A DNA stretch of 53,420 nucleotides from Candidatus Nanopelagicaceae bacterium. Lineage in GTDB: Bacteria > Actinomycetota > Actinomycetes > Nanopelagicales > Nanopelagicaceae. Both the position numbers and the translations under genes were made by a program. The stretch spans positions 1-53,420 of the forward strand of contig JANQVH010000051.1 of NCBI GenBank assembly GCA_030730425.1, given 5' to 3'. The notes under the pieces are model-generated. The model was not told the origin of the DNA. It did not search any database and saw only the letters and a list, made by a program, of their open reading frames with translations. This document shows, piece by piece, positions 27,665 through 38,178 of the stretch (positions are counted from its first letter, which is position 1; each line of letters begins with the position of its first letter).

Positions 27665-28127
27665 ATAGCAACTCCCGTATCTCCAGAGCTCTCTTTAGCT
27701 CTTCTGGTTCTTTCTGTAGCAAGAGTCCTAGAGCCTCATTATCTTGTGAGCGAATACTCATGATCTCGCCATTCCAGTCATCTCGCCTTCTCGCAATGAA
27801 TGATAGGAGGCTGTGAAGCTGATTTATTAGAGGATCATTTTCAGAGAGTCTGCTTCTTAAGTGTCTAAGGTCAATGCGTAGCCCAAGTTTAGAATCAAAT
27901 GTCTGCTTACTTGTTTCGATTTGAAAGAGAGCTGAGAGGGGAACTCCATAGAACTCGCAGAGGGATTTGGCTTTTGCGATGCTAAGTGATCTTGTGCCCC
28001 GCTCGTAGGAACCGATCACAACAGCTTTCCATTTTCCGCGTGAACGTATCTCAACTTGCTTAAGCGTTAAGTTCTGTTGTTTTCTTATCTGTCTAAGTCT
28101 TTTTGATATCTCTATAGGCGTTGTCAT
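27642..28127 (-). CDS. bldD: BldD-like transcription factor with conserved cyclic-di-GMP-binding signature
   Basis: The 161-residue regulator has an N-terminal helix-turn-helix close to Streptomyces BldD (GKWKAVVIGSYERGTRSLSI, then EFYGVPLSALF) and a C-terminal domain with R115-x-D117, eight residues, R126-x-x-D129. This is the RxD-x8-RxxD signature through which BldD binds tetrameric cyclic-di-GMP. From memory the nusB-bldD-pyrR order is as in Streptomyces. The frame stays open to 28253, but the ATG at 28127 matches the BldD N-terminus and has a -10 box 6 bases upstream. The target genes are unknown. Confidence 0.88.
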   Translation of the reverse strand: MTTPIEISKRLRQIRKQQNLTLKQVEIRSRGKWKAVVIGSYERGTRSLSIAKAKSLCEFYGVPLSALFQIETSKQTFDSKLGLRIDLRHLRSRLSENDPLINQLHSLLSFIARRRDDWNGEIMSIRSQDNEALGLLLQKEPEELKRALEIRELLFKARGQA

Positions 28128-28139
28128 TGGCTCAAAATA
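28128..28139 (-). promoter_or_regulatory. Predicted leaderless -10 element of bldD
   Basis: On the minus strand TATTTT (28139-28134) is followed by 6 bases and the ATG at 28127. This decides the start against an in-frame extension of 42 codons. Confidence 0.5.
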
Positions 28140-28202
28140 GGCGAAATGCAAGAAGGCCCTCTTGGTTTTTCCACAGATTTCATAGCCCCTTGAGGCCCAT
28201 GC

Positions 28203-28255
28203 TAGTATTGGCCAACCTTTAACGATCCGTCCTGTGAGGCGGCGAAGGAGCAAGA
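28203..28255 (+). promoter_or_regulatory. pyrR leader: -10 box, PyrR-binding loop and ribosome binding site
   Basis: A -10-like TAGTAT (28203-28208) would start a leader of about 40 bases. Within it, GTCCTGTGAGGC (28229-28240) matches the PyrR-binding loop consensus (TCCNGNGAGGY), flanked by CCG and CGG that can pair. The ribosome binding site GAAGGAG follows at 28244-28250, 5 bases before the ATG. With no terminator visible, PyrR bound to UMP would most simply block translation, as reported for mycobacterial PyrR. Confidence 0.7.
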
Positions 28256-28789
28256 ATGAGCGTTATTTTAAATAGCGGTGAAATCTCCCGCGCGCTACGG
28301 CGCATTTCCCATGAAATCCTTGAGAAGAATCACGGCCCTGAAAACCTTCTCCTGCTGGGCATACCTACTAGAGGTGCGTATCTAAGTAGGCGGATAGCAG
28401 GGGCTATCTCTGAGATCGAGAAAATCAATCTTGAAAGCGGCACTCTTGATATAACGATGTATCGCGATGATTTACGTCTCAAGGCTCCAAGGACTCTTCT
28501 TCCAACCAATATCCCAGGGGGGAGTATCGATGGAAGAGATGTTGTACTCATCGATGATGTCTTCTTCTCTGGCAGAACAATTCGCGCAGCCCTTGATGCT
28601 TTAAATGAACTGGGTCGTCCAAAGAGCGTTCAACTCGCAGTTCTTATTGATCGTGGCCATAGAGAACTGCCAATTAGAGCAGACTTTGTCGGAAAGAATA
28701 TTCCAACGGCTAAAGAAGAATCGGTTCGCGTTCACCTAAGCGAGATTGATTCTATAGATGAGGTACTTATTGAAGGTAGCTCACAATGA
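28256..28789 (+). CDS. pyrR: Pyrimidine operon regulator / uracil phosphoribosyltransferase PyrR
   Basis: The 177-residue type I phosphoribosyltransferase fold protein has the PRPP loop [24 protein letters not shown] and [10 protein letters not shown]. PyrR senses uridine nucleotides and binds a conserved RNA loop; such a loop lies just upstream of its own start. The stop overlaps pyrB by 4 bases. It heads an eight-gene pyrimidine operon. Confidence 0.96.
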   Translation: MSVILNSGEISRALRRISHEILEKNHGPENLLLLGIPTRGAYLSRRIAGAISEIEKINLESGTLDITMYRDDLRLKAPRTLLPTNIPGGSIDGRDVVLIDDVFFSGRTIRAALDALNELGRPKSVQLAVLIDRGHRELPIRADFVGKNIPTAKEESVRVHLSEIDSIDEVLIEGSSQ

Positions 28790-29748
28790 AACATCTATTA
28801 TCGATAGCTGATTTAAGCAGAGATGAGGCAATTGAGGTACTTGATACTGCTGCCGAATTAGCTCGTCTCTCTGAAGGAACAGTTAAGAAATTCCCAACTC
28901 TTAGAGGAAGAACTGTTGTTAATCTTTTCTTTGAAGATTCAACTAGAACTAGAATCTCATTTGAAGCCGCGGCAAAACGTTTATCTGCCGATGTAATTAA
29001 CTTCGCCGCGAAAGGATCAAGTGTAAGTAAAGGCGAGAGCCTTAAAGATACAGCTCTCACTCTTCAGGCAATGGGAGCAGATGCAGTTGTAATTCGCCAT
29101 GGCGCATCTGGCGCAGCCCATCAACTTGCAAAGCAAGAGTGGATGAAAGGCGTTGTTATCAATGCAGGAGATGGAACTCATGAACATCCAACTCAAGCTC
29201 TTCTTGATGCCTTTACTATCCGGCGCCATCTAAAGGAGAATCAAGGAGATTTATCGGGAGTAAAGGTTGGAATTATTGGCGATATCCTTCATTCAAGAGT
29301 TGCAAGAAGTAATATTCTTCTTCTAAAAAAACTTGGCGCAGAGGTAGTACTAATTGCTCCTCCAACTCTAATTCCAGTTGGAGTGGCTAAATGGGGAGTT
29401 GACGTTAGTTATTCACTTGATGATCAGATCAAATCTCTTGATGTAGTAATGGCGCTTCGAGTTCAAAAAGAGCGGATGAACGATCTTTATTTTCCTACTG
29501 AGCGAGAATATGCCAGAGGATATGGGCTTACTTCAGAGCGAATGAAGCAGATGAAAACTAAATCAATAGTTATGCATCCCGGTCCTATGAACCGGGGACT
29601 TGAAATTTCGGCAGAATCTGCCGATTCACAGCGCTCAGTTATCGTTGAACAAGTTGCCAATGGAGTTAGCGTTCGAATGGCTGTTCTCTATCTAACACTT
29701 GGTGGAGCGACCTTTAAGGAGCTAGCTAGTAGCGGGGAGAGTTTATGA
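28786..29748 (+). CDS. pyrB: Aspartate carbamoyltransferase catalytic subunit
   Basis: A 320-residue enzyme that joins carbamoyl phosphate to aspartate. The carbamoyl-phosphate loop [13 protein letters not shown], the [12 protein letters not shown] segment and the C-terminal [11 protein letters not shown] are intact. No pyrI regulatory subunit lies near. It overlaps pyrR and pyrC by 4 bases each. Confidence 0.98.
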   Translation: MKHLLSIADLSRDEAIEVLDTAAELARLSEGTVKKFPTLRGRTVVNLFFEDSTRTRISFEAAAKRLSADVINFAAKGSSVSKGESLKDTALTLQAMGADAVVIRHGASGAAHQLAKQEWMKGVVINAGDGTHEHPTQALLDAFTIRRHLKENQGDLSGVKVGIIGDILHSRVARSNILLLKKLGAEVVLIAPPTLIPVGVAKWGVDVSYSLDDQIKSLDVVMALRVQKERMNDLYFPTEREYARGYGLTSERMKQMKTKSIVMHPGPMNRGLEISAESADSQRSVIVEQVANGVSVRMAVLYLTLGGATFKELASSGESL

Positions 29749-31019
29749 ACTCATATCGGATAACTGGTGCTAAAGATTCCAATGGGAAGGCAAGTGATTA
29801 CTTCATCTCTGATGGCAAATTTGTCAATGAAGGTGAGCTAGCAGGTGGCGCCAATGACATTGATGCAAAAGGTTTAACGATATTGCCAGGTTTTGTTGAT
29901 CTCCATACCCATTTGCGAGAGCCAGGTAGGGAAGATGCCGAGACTGTATTAACTGCTTCAATGGCCGCAGCTTCTGGAGGATTCACAGCGATATCTGCAA
30001 TGCCTAACACTCTGCCAGTTGCTGATACCGCGGGAGTTGTTGAGCAGGTTTATCGTTTAGGTAAACATCATGGAGTATGTGATGTCTTTCCAATTGGAGC
30101 GGTCACTGTTGGGCAAGGTGGAGCGCAGCTTGCTGAACTTGCCGCCATGAATCAATCAGAGGCAGGAGTTCGCATTTTTAGCGATGATGGACATTGTGTC
30201 TTTGATCCATTGGTTATGCGTAGAGCTCTTGAATATGTAAAGATTTTTGATGGAGTTATCGCTCAACATGCCCAAGATCCAAGGCTTACCCAAGATTCAC
30301 AGATGAATGAGGGTGAGATTTCAGCTCGCCTTGGATTGAAGGGATGGCCGGCCGTTGCAGAGGAGGCGATAATTGCGCGAGATGTACTTCTTGCAGAGCA
30401 TGTTGATTCGCGGCTGCATATCTGTCATGTCACGACCGCTGGTGGAGTTGAAATTATTAGAAGTGCAAAAAAGCGTGGAATAAAAGTAACGGCTGAGGTT
30501 ACTCCGCATCACCTGCTCTTAACTGATGATTTGGCAGAGAGTTATGACCCTGTTTATAAGGTAAATCCACCATTGCGAACTAAAGATGATGTGCAAGCAC
30601 TCCGTGAAGGCCTTGCTGATGGAACTATCGACATAGTGGCAACTGATCACGCCCCTCATCCTCATGAATCTAAAGATTGTGAATGGAGCGCTGCTGCATT
30701 TGGAATGGTTGGCCTTGAAACAGCATTCTCAATTGCCTATCAAGCGATGGTTGAGACAAAACTCTTAACCCTTACTCAATTGGTAGATCGCCTCTCAAAG
30801 AATCCAGCTGAGATAGGAAGATATACAGATCATGGCTCGATAAGGATTGGAGCGCGCGCAAATTTCACCTTGGTGGATCTTGATGCTAACTGGCGAGTTG
30901 AGCGGCTAAAGCTCGCCTCTAAGAGCAAAAACACACCTTTTGATGGCATGGTTTTGCCAGGAGTTATTACTAAGACATTCCATAATGGCGCGCTGGTTTA
31001 TGAAAGGAACTCAAAGTAG
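29745..31019 (+). CDS. pyrC: Dihydroorotase
   Basis: The 424-residue type I (long) dihydroorotase has the metal-binding [13 protein letters not shown], the SAMPNT loop, ICHVTTAGG, and the catalytic [12 protein letters not shown] with its Asp. It cyclises carbamoyl aspartate. It follows pyrB with an ATGA overlap and abuts carA. Confidence 0.97.
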   Translation: MNSYRITGAKDSNGKASDYFISDGKFVNEGELAGGANDIDAKGLTILPGFVDLHTHLREPGREDAETVLTASMAAASGGFTAISAMPNTLPVADTAGVVEQVYRLGKHHGVCDVFPIGAVTVGQGGAQLAELAAMNQSEAGVRIFSDDGHCVFDPLVMRRALEYVKIFDGVIAQHAQDPRLTQDSQMNEGEISARLGLKGWPAVAEEAIIARDVLLAEHVDSRLHICHVTTAGGVEIIRSAKKRGIKVTAEVTPHHLLLTDDLAESYDPVYKVNPPLRTKDDVQALREGLADGTIDIVATDHAPHPHESKDCEWSAAAFGMVGLETAFSIAYQAMVETKLLTLTQLVDRLSKNPAEIGRYTDHGSIRIGARANFTLVDLDANWRVERLKLASKSKNTPFDGMVLPGVITKTFHNGALVYERNSK

Positions 31020-32132
31020 ATGACGGCATATCTAGTGCTAGATGATGGCCGCATCTTTGAAGGAGAGCCTTGGGCTTGCAAAGGTGAAACATTTGGTGAG
31101 GCTGTCTTCTCAACTGGAATGACGGGATATCAAGAGACGCTTACAGATCCTAGTTATCATCGCCAGGTTGTAATTATGACCGCCCCGCATATAGGTAATA
31201 CCGGGATGAATACGCAGGATGAGGAGTCTAGAAAGATCTGGGTGAGTGGATTTGTGGTTAGAAATCCTTCTCCAAGAGTTTCAAATTGGCGCTCAGAGCG
31301 AAGTTTAGAAGATGACTTGATTTCAAATGGAGTAGTTGGAATCAGGGGAGTTGATACCAGAGCGCTAACCCTCCACCTGCGCGAGAGAGGGGCAATGAGA
31401 GTTGGCATCTTTTCAGATAGCGAGCTCTCAAGGGAGGAGATGGTAGTAAAGGTAAGAAGTGCGCCAGAGATGGTTGGAGCCTTTCTTGCCGAAGAGGTTA
31501 CCGTTGATGAGATAAAGATAATTCCTGCAGTTGGAGTAAGAAAATTTAAAGTCGCTGCAATAGATTTAGGGATCAAATATGCAACCCCTAGAAATATGGC
31601 TGCTCGCGGAATTGAAGTTCATCTAATGCCAGCAACTATTACTTTTGAAGAGATTAAATCCGGCGGCTTTGATGGGCTCTTTCTTTCAAATGGCCCTGGG
31701 GATCCAGCGACAATGGGTTCAATTGTTGCGCTAGTTAGATCCGCTCTTGATGCATCACTTCCAATTTTTGGAATCTGTTTTGGACACCAGATTTTAGGGC
31801 GAGCGCTCGGCTTTGATACTTATAAATTGCGTTTTGGTCATCGTGGAATTAATCAGCCAGTACTAAATATCGAGAGTAATAAGGTTGAGATTACCGCCCA
31901 GAATCATGGCTTTGCTGTTGAGGCGCCATTAGATGGAATCTTCTCAACAGTTTACGGCCCTGGAATGGTCACTCACATTAGCCTTAATGATTCAGTGGTT
32001 GAAGGATTAAAGCTTATGGAAAAACCCGCCTTCTCAGTTCAATATCATCCAGAGGCAGCAGCCGGTCCTCATGATGCTAATTATCTCTTTGATCAATTTT
32101 TGGAGATGTTAGGCAAGCATGCCTCTAGATAA
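31020..32132 (+). CDS. carA: Carbamoyl-phosphate synthase small (glutaminase) subunit
   Basis: A 370-residue subunit with the N-terminal CarA domain ([20 protein letters not shown]) and a class I glutaminase domain: FLSNGPGDP, nucleophile Cys in [11 protein letters not shown], and the His/Glu pair in [10 protein letters not shown]. It supplies ammonia to CarB. The carB start lies inside its last five codons, a 14-base overlap. Confidence 0.97.
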   Translation: MTAYLVLDDGRIFEGEPWACKGETFGEAVFSTGMTGYQETLTDPSYHRQVVIMTAPHIGNTGMNTQDEESRKIWVSGFVVRNPSPRVSNWRSERSLEDDLISNGVVGIRGVDTRALTLHLRERGAMRVGIFSDSELSREEMVVKVRSAPEMVGAFLAEEVTVDEIKIIPAVGVRKFKVAAIDLGIKYATPRNMAARGIEVHLMPATITFEEIKSGGFDGLFLSNGPGDPATMGSIVALVRSALDASLPIFGICFGHQILGRALGFDTYKLRFGHRGINQPVLNIESNKVEITAQNHGFAVEAPLDGIFSTVYGPGMVTHISLNDSVVEGLKLMEKPAFSVQYHPEAAAGPHDANYLFDQFLEMLGKHASR

Positions 32133-35100
32133 ATCAATTAAGAGCGTTCTTGTCATCGGTAGCGGGCCAATTGTTATTGGACAAGCTTGTGAATTCGATT
32201 ATTCAGGAACTCAAGCTTGCCGCGTTCTTAAAGCAGAGGGCATAAGAGTAATTCTTATTAATTCTAATCCTGCAACAATTATGACCGATCCAGAGTTTGC
32301 CGATGCTACCTATATCGAACCAATCACTTTAGACTTTCTCGAGCAGGTAATTGCTAAAGAACGCCCTGATGCCATCTTGGCAACTCTCGGAGGCCAAACT
32401 GCTTTAAATGCCGCAATAACTCTCCATGAAAATGGAATCTTGGAGAAGTATCAGACAAAGTTGATTGGCGCAGATGTGGCAGCGATTAGACGAGGAGAGA
32501 ACCGAGAAGAGTTTCGAGCTATCGTTGCAAGAATCGGGGGAGAGTCCGCCAAATCGATTATTTGTCACAGCATGGATGATTGCTTCAAGGCAGCAAGCGA
32601 ACTCAACTATCCGGTGGTGGTTAGACCATCTTTTACTATGGGAGGCCTTGGTAGCGGGATTGCCTTTAGTAAAGATGAATTAGAGCAGATAGCTGGCGCA
32701 GGGCTGCGTTTTAGCCCAGTTAATGAAGTTCTGCTAGAGGAATCAATAATTGGCTGGAAAGAATTCGAATTAGAGGTAATGCGCGATAACCATGACAATG
32801 TAGTTATCGTATGTAGTATTGAAAATATCGATCCAATGGGAGTGCATACGGGAGACTCTATTACTGTTGCTCCAGCGCTAACCCTTACCGATGTTGAATT
32901 TCAGAATCTAAGAAATCTAAGTATTGCGATAATTCGCGAAGTGGGAGTAGCCACCGGGGGTTGCAATATCCAATTTGCGATAAATCCAGCTAATGGACGG
33001 ATAGTTGTTATTGAAATGAATCCAAGGGTTTCAAGAAGTAGCGCGCTTGCCTCAAAAGCAACAGGTTTTCCTATCGCAAAGATTGCCACAAAGCTTGCTA
33101 TTGGCTATTCACTTAATGAAATTCCAAATGATATTACCCAGAAAACGCCAGCATCATTTGAACCAACCCTTGATTACATCGTAGTTAAGATCCCGCGCTT
33201 CGCCTTTGAAAAATTCCCTGAGGCAGATACTCGTCTAACTACAACGATGAAGAGCGTTGGAGAGGCTATGGCCTTTGGTCGCTCATTTCCTGAGGCGCTG
33301 CAGAAAGCGATGCGAAGTTTAGAAAAGAAGGGTTCATCTTTTTCTTGGGACATTACTGAAAGTCTTGAAGAGTTAATGGAGAAGATTGCCATACCCACTC
33401 AAGATAGATTGATTCAGGTTCAAAGGGCGCTCGCGCTAGGCGCTTCAATTGAAGAAGTATTTGCCAAGTGCGCAATAGATCCGTGGTTTCTCTCTCAGAT
33501 TGAGGAAATAAATAGGAAAGCAGTTGAGATTAAGAGCGCAGGCGAGCTATCTATAGAACTGCTAAAGAGCGCCAAACAAATGGGTTTCTCAGACCAACAG
33601 ATAGGCCAACTACGCTCTACTAGCGCATCAGAGATATTGAAAATCAGAGAGCGTTTAGGACTCTTTCCGGTTTATAAAACAGTTGATACCTGTGCTGGGG
33701 AGTTTGAGGCATTTACTCCTTATCATTACTCGTCATATGATCTAGAAAGTGAGGTAAAACCTAGAAGTAAACCTGCGATATTGATTCTTGGAAGTGGTCC
33801 AAACCGAATTGGTCAGGGAATCGAATTTGATTACTCCTGCGTTCATGCATGTTTTGCCCTATCGCAGGCAGGATATGAAACCATCATGATTAATTGCAAT
33901 CCAGAGACGGTCTCCACCGATTACGACACCGCAGATCGTCTCTATTTTGAACCATTAACTGTTGAAGATGTTTTAGAGGTTTATCGCGCAGAGCTTGCTG
34001 CTGGGCCAATTGCTGGAGTTATCGTGCAGTTAGGTGGTCAGACCCCTCTAGGAATTGCGGCAGCGTTAAAGAGCGCCGGAGTTCCTATTCTTGGCACCAC
34101 GCCAGAAGCAATTCATCTAGCTGAGGATCGTGGCGCATTTGGAAAGGTGTTAGAGCAAAGCTTACTTAGAGCTCCTAAATTTGGTACTGGATTTTCTTAT
34201 CAAGATGCGTTGAAGGTTGCAAAAGAGGTTGGATACCCAGTTCTGGTTCGACCATCCTTTGTTCTTGGCGGGCGAGGTATGCAGATTGTCTACGATGATG
34301 CCTCATTAGAAGAGTTCATTACTATTGCCGCTCAGATTAATCCAGAGCATCCGGTTTTAATTGATAAGTTTTTAGATGATGCAATCGAAATTGATGTTGA
34401 TGCGCTCTATGACGGAAGTGAACTATATCTTGCTGGGATTATGGAACATGTGGAGGAGGCAGGTGTCCACTCTGGTGATTCAGCTTGCGTCATTCCAGCT
34501 CAATCAATAACCAAAGAGTTGATCTCTGAGATTCGTCAAGCAACAGAGAAACTGGCTTTTGGCATTGGCGTCTTAGGACTCATAAATATCCAATATGCAA
34601 TCTCCGATTCTAAACTCTATGTTTTAGAGGCAAATCCGAGAGCCTCAAGAACTGTTCCCTTTGTTAGTAAGGCAACGGGAAGGCAAGTTGCAAAGGCTGC
34701 AGCTCTCATTGCAACGGGAGTAAAGATTTCGCAGCTACGCAAAAGTGGAATGCTTCCAGATAGCGGTGATGGAGTTGCAAAGGGAATAAGTGTTAAAGAA
34801 GCGGTTCTACCCTTTAATCGCTTTAGAAGAGTTGATGGCGAGGGTGTTGATACTGTTCTTGGCCCAGAGATGAAATCAACTGGTGAGGTTATGGGAATTG
34901 CTTCAACTTTCGGAGCGGCCTTTGCTAAATCACAGATTGCAGCCTTTGGCGCTCTGCCTCTTAGCGGAGCGATCTTTATCTCGCTCTCTGATAAAGATAA
35001 AGAGGAGGCAATCTCTGCAGTGAAGGGATTATCTGAGCTAGATTTCAATTTATATGCAACCCTTGGAACCCATAATTATCTAGCAGGTCATGGAATTTCT

Positions 35101-35376
35101 ACTGAGCTTGTTGCTAAACATAGCGAGAAAGATGGAAATCAAGGCGTTGTCTCTGCTGTAGATCTAATCAATCAGGGCAAGATTGCCCTTGTGATAAATA
35201 CGCCATTTGGTCGTGGGGCAGCTAGGGATGGGCGAAAGATTAGAACGGCTGCGGTGGCTAGGGGAGTCTCATGTATTACAACTCTTCCGGGATTAAAGGC
35301 AGCAGTTGAAGGAATAAGGGAGCTTAGACGAGGAAAATTAACGGCTAGATCAATTCAGGATTGGCACGCTTCATGA
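32119..35376 (+). CDS. carB: Carbamoyl-phosphate synthase large subunit
   Basis: This 1085-residue protein is the largest in the window and has two homologous ATP-grasp halves. Each opens with a glycine-rich GSGP motif ([35 protein letters not shown]), has LGGQT, and carries an ATP-binding VRPSF loop. A C-terminal MGS-like allosteric domain (residues about 950-1085) is complete. It makes carbamoyl phosphate for pyrimidines and arginine. The stop overlaps the pyrK ATG in an ATGA junction. Confidence 0.98.
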   Translation: MPLDKSIKSVLVIGSGPIVIGQACEFDYSGTQACRVLKAEGIRVILINSNPATIMTDPEFADATYIEPITLDFLEQVIAKERPDAILATLGGQTALNAAITLHENGILEKYQTKLIGADVAAIRRGENREEFRAIVARIGGESAKSIICHSMDDCFKAASELNYPVVVRPSFTMGGLGSGIAFSKDELEQIAGAGLRFSPVNEVLLEESIIGWKEFELEVMRDNHDNVVIVCSIENIDPMGVHTGDSITVAPALTLTDVEFQNLRNLSIAIIREVGVATGGCNIQFAINPANGRIVVIEMNPRVSRSSALASKATGFPIAKIATKLAIGYSLNEIPNDITQKTPASFEPTLDYIVVKIPRFAFEKFPEADTRLTTTMKSVGEAMAFGRSFPEALQKAMRSLEKKGSSFSWDITESLEELMEKIAIPTQDRLIQVQRALALGASIEEVFAKCAIDPWFLSQIEEINRKAVEIKSAGELSIELLKSAKQMGFSDQQIGQLRSTSASEILKIRERLGLFPVYKTVDTCAGEFEAFTPYHYSSYDLESEVKPRSKPAILILGSGPNRIGQGIEFDYSCVHACFALSQAGYETIMINCNPETVSTDYDTADRLYFEPLTVEDVLEVYRAELAAGPIAGVIVQLGGQTPLGIAAALKSAGVPILGTTPEAIHLAEDRGAFGKVLEQSLLRAPKFGTGFSYQDALKVAKEVGYPVLVRPSFVLGGRGMQIVYDDASLEEFITIAAQINPEHPVLIDKFLDDAIEIDVDALYDGSELYLAGIMEHVEEAGVHSGDSACVIPAQSITKELISEIRQATEKLAFGIGVLGLINIQYAISDSKLYVLEANPRASRTVPFVSKATGRQVAKAAALIATGVKISQLRKSGMLPDSGDGVAKGISVKEAVLPFNRFRRVDGEGVDTVLGPEMKSTGEVMGIASTFGAAFAKSQIAAFGALPLSGAIFISLSDKDKEEAISAVKGLSELDFNLYATLGTHNYLAGHGISTELVAKHSEKDGNQGVVSAVDLINQGKIALVINTPFGRGAARDGRKIRTAAVARGVSCITTLPGLKAAVEGIRELRRGKLTARSIQDWHAS

Positions 35377-36233
35377 GTTCAATAAATAGGCATGCCGAGC
35401 AGCGAAGCGCTGAAATTATCTCTAATAAGAAAATAGGCGCTTATCACCATATGGTTTTTGCAGCTGGAGATATGGCTGCTCACTGTAGACCTGGAAACTT
35501 TGTTGCTATATCCGTTGGAGGTACTGGCTCTTCAATGATCCTCCGCAGAGCATTTGCCATCTATCGCGCTAGTGACCGCGGACAATACGGTGGCACTATC
35601 GAATTAGTTGTTGCTCCGCATGGCCAGGGAAGTCGTTGGTTAACAGGTCTTGAAATTCACGATGTTGTAAATATTGTCGGCCCACTTGGAACAAGTTTTG
35701 GTATACCAACAGAGCCTGCCTCAGCTCTTTTAGTAGGAGGAGGATATGGCTCGGCCCCATTATTTGGTCTAGCAGAAGTTCTAAAAGAACGAGGATGCCG
35801 CGTTGATATGGTTCTTGGAGCATCAAGTGCTGGGAAAATTTATGCACCCCTTGAAGGAAAGCGGAGCGTTAACTCGCTAACTATTACAACTGAGGATGGT
35901 GGAGCAGGAGTTAAAGGTCGGGTTACGCAAGTCATTCCTGGGTTAATAGAGAAACATGGAAGTGAGATTATCTACTCCTGTGGTCCGATGGCGATGCTTG
36001 CTGCAATAGAGGAGATTTCATCTAAGGAAGGCTTGCTGCATCAATGCGCTGTTGAGGAAGCAATGGCCTGCGGTATTGGAATCTGTATGACCTGCGTGCT
36101 TCCAGTCAAAGATTCATCTGGTGTTATTAAAATGACTAGATCTTGCATTGATGGGCCAGTTATGGATGGATCTAAAGTTATCTGGGATAGCTCGCGCAAA
36201 ATACCAGAGGGAACCTGGGGCTTTAATGGATAA
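35373..36233 (+). CDS. pyrK: Dihydroorotate dehydrogenase electron-transfer subunit PyrK
   Basis: The 286-residue ferredoxin-reductase-like protein has an FAD-binding region (ILRRAFAIY), an NAD-binding region ([20 protein letters not shown]), and a C-terminal 2Fe-2S motif, C-x4-C-x2-C-x16-C in [10 protein letters not shown]...RSCIDGP. It passes electrons from PyrD to NAD+. A TTG at 35361 also opens the frame, but the ATG at 35373 in an ATGA overlap with carB is the natural start. It overlaps pyrD by 8 bases. Confidence 0.94.
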   Translation: MSSINRHAEQRSAEIISNKKIGAYHHMVFAAGDMAAHCRPGNFVAISVGGTGSSMILRRAFAIYRASDRGQYGGTIELVVAPHGQGSRWLTGLEIHDVVNIVGPLGTSFGIPTEPASALLVGGGYGSAPLFGLAEVLKERGCRVDMVLGASSAGKIYAPLEGKRSVNSLTITTEDGGAGVKGRVTQVIPGLIEKHGSEIIYSCGPMAMLAAIEEISSKEGLLHQCAVEEAMACGIGICMTCVLPVKDSSGVIKMTRSCIDGPVMDGSKVIWDSSRKIPEGTWGFNG

Positions 36234-37167
36234 CCAATTTCAAGCATTTGATTCTCGTTGTAAATTTGGTGGGAAGTACTTTCCATCCCCAATATTTACC
36301 GCAAGTGGCTGCGCTGGATCAGGGAAAGAGCTCTCGCAGTTCTTTGATTTAGATGAGCTAGGGGCTGTAGTAACCAAATCGATCTCGGTTAAACCTCGCT
36401 CAGGGCGAGCTACCCCTCGAATGGCTGAAACCCCTAGTGGGATGCTTAATTCAATTGGGTTACAAGGACCTGGCATTGATCAATTTCTAGCAGAGGATAT
36501 TCCTTGGTTGATTGCTAATAACGCTCGCGTAATAGTTTCAATCTCTGGAGAGACGATTGAGGAGTATTCATCGCTAGCTCGAAAACTAAGAGGCGTAGCG
36601 GGAATAAGCGGAATAGAGGTAAATATCTCTTGTCCAAATGTAGAAAATAGAGGGATGGTTTTTGCCTGTGATCCTGTCGCTTCCAGATCGGTAGTTGAAT
36701 CAGTTAGAAGAAATGTTGGTGGAGAACTTCCAATAATTGTAAAACTCTCTCCTGATGTCACAGATATTGTTTCTATCGCTGGAGAGGTGATAAGCGCTGG
36801 GGCAGATGGCTTAGCGCTGATAAACACATTGCTAGGTATGGCAATTGATATCGATGCTATGCGTCCTAAGTTAGCTGGAAAGACAGGCGGGTTATCAGGA
36901 CCAGCTATTAGACCGGTTGCAGTTAGAGCGATATATCAAGTGCATGCTGCCTTTAAAAATACTCCAATTTTAGGAATGGGCGGGGTTACATCTGGGCGAG
37001 ATGCTCTTGAACTAATAATGGCCGGAGCCTCTGCTATCTCAGTTGGTACGGCAAATTTCGGTGACCCAACAGCGGTAACTAGAATTAAGAAGGAGTTAAT
37101 AGAGCTACTAAAGGAACGCAAGTTTAGCTCTGTTGCTGCTGCTGTAGGTGTTGCACATGAAAAGTAA
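36226..37167 (+). CDS. pyrD: Dihydroorotate dehydrogenase, class 1B catalytic subunit
   Basis: A 313-residue FMN enzyme with FTASGCAGSGKEL, TKSISVKPR, catalytic Cys in VNISCPNVENRG (the class 1 mark, versus Ser in class 2), TLLGMAIDID and GMGGVTSGRDALELIMAGASA. Together with PyrK it forms the NAD-linked class 1B complex. It lacks the membrane-binding N-terminal extension of the quinone-linked class 2 enzyme. The frame is open from 36148, but the ATG at 36226 (residue 27 of that frame) matches the family start. Confidence 0.95.
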   Translation: MDNQFQAFDSRCKFGGKYFPSPIFTASGCAGSGKELSQFFDLDELGAVVTKSISVKPRSGRATPRMAETPSGMLNSIGLQGPGIDQFLAEDIPWLIANNARVIVSISGETIEEYSSLARKLRGVAGISGIEVNISCPNVENRGMVFACDPVASRSVVESVRRNVGGELPIIVKLSPDVTDIVSIAGEVISAGADGLALINTLLGMAIDIDAMRPKLAGKTGGLSGPAIRPVAVRAIYQVHAAFKNTPILGMGGVTSGRDALELIMAGASAISVGTANFGDPTAVTRIKKELIELLKERKFSSVAAAVGVAHEK

Positions 37168-37846
37168 TAGCCAAGTAATCCTGGCACTTGATTCAAGTGA
37201 TATACCAAGCACTATGGAGATGATTGAGAAGACGAGAGAATATATCGGAATTTACAAATTAGGTTTGGAATTTTACTTGGCCCAAGGAAAAGAAGGCGTC
37301 AAAGAGATTCAAAAACGTTTTAGCGGCATTGAAATCTTTCTAGATCTAAAACTTCATGATATTTCCAATACTGTAGCTGGCGCTTGCAGATCGATAGCTG
37401 ATCTATCTCCTCGCTTTCTCACAGTTCACGCCTCTGGTGGTTCGAAGATGATTGCTGCTGCTAGCTCTAGCCTGCCAAAAGTCGAGATTACTGCAGTGAC
37501 AATTCTTACCTCATTAGATCAAGAGGCCTTACTTGCGATGGGCTTTAAGGAGAAGATCGAAGACCTAACTCTTGCGCTAGCCAAGAACGCAGTTAACTCT
37601 GGAGCTAAGGCGATTGTCTCCTCTCCGCAGGAAGTTTCCTTTCTTAGACAGCACCTAGGCAAGGCAGTCACATTAATTACACCTGGAGTAAGACCTGTTG
37701 GAGCAGAACGTGATGATCAAGAGCGGGTAATGACCCCGAAGCAGGCAATTGAAGCTGGCGCAGATTTTGTAGTAATTGGCCGCCCTATTACTAAGGCCAC
37801 TAATCCAAAGCAAGCAGCAGAGGCGATTACAGCTTCGCTTAGATAA
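37157..37846 (+). CDS. pyrF: Orotidine 5'-phosphate decarboxylase, type 1 (short form)
   Basis: The 229-residue enzyme has VILALDSSD at the start, the catalytic FLDLKLHDISNTV, LTVHASGG, and the phosphate-binding ITPGVRP and DFVVIGRPIT segments. This is the short form of Bacillus and E. coli. From memory, Streptomyces and mycobacteria use the longer type 2. ATG 37157 is preferred over GTG 37148. It is the last gene of the pyr operon; pyrE is not here. Confidence 0.95.
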   Translation: MKSNSQVILALDSSDIPSTMEMIEKTREYIGIYKLGLEFYLAQGKEGVKEIQKRFSGIEIFLDLKLHDISNTVAGACRSIADLSPRFLTVHASGGSKMIAAASSSLPKVEITAVTILTSLDQEALLAMGFKEKIEDLTLALAKNAVNSGAKAIVSSPQEVSFLRQHLGKAVTLITPGVRPVGAERDDQERVMTPKQAIEAGADFVVIGRPITKATNPKQAAEAITASLR

Positions 37847-37863
37847 CTTGGTTTAATTACGCC

Positions 37864-38178
37864 ATGGGCGCTCCTCCAATCTTAACTACTGAAGAGAGAC
37901 GCGCGGCGTTAAAGGCAGCTGTTGCAGCTAGGAAAGTTCGCGCTGCTTTTAAGGAAGAGATCAAGATTGGTAAAAAGAGTTGGAAAGATGCATTTAAGGC
38001 AGAAGATGAGTCAATCAAGAAGATGCGTGTTCGAGAGCTGATTGAATCCCTTCCTGGGGTAGGAGAGGTTCGCGCAAAGAGTATTCTTGAAAAAGCTGGC
38101 ATCTCTCCCACTCGACGAGTTGGTGGAGTTGGGCGTAGCCAATATGAAAAACTTCTTGAGTTAATGAAAGCTAATTGA
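37864..38178 (+). CDS. Actinobacterial integration host factor (sIHF/mIHF)
   Basis: A 104-residue DNA-binding protein of the actinobacterial IHF family: a long basic N-terminal helix (TEERRAALKAAVAARKVRAAFKEE-type), then a helix-hairpin-helix-like region LPGVGEVRAKSILEKAGI and the C-terminal RVGGVGRSQYEKLLEL. It bends and compacts the nucleoid and is restricted to actinobacteria, a strong taxonomic marker here. TTTAAT lies 6 bases before the ATG, an imperfect leaderless -10. It overlaps gmk by 1 base. Confidence 0.95.
   Translation: MGAPPILTTEERRAALKAAVAARKVRAAFKEEIKIGKKSWKDAFKAEDESIKKMRVRELIESLPGVGEVRAKSILEKAGISPTRRVGGVGRSQYEKLLELMKAN

Noticed and set aside
28128-28253. 42-codon N-terminal extension of the BldD-like gene
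   Set aside because: It has no similarity to BldD, and the -10 box sits 6 bases before the ATG at 28127, so this stretch is the divergent promoter region of bldD and pyrR.
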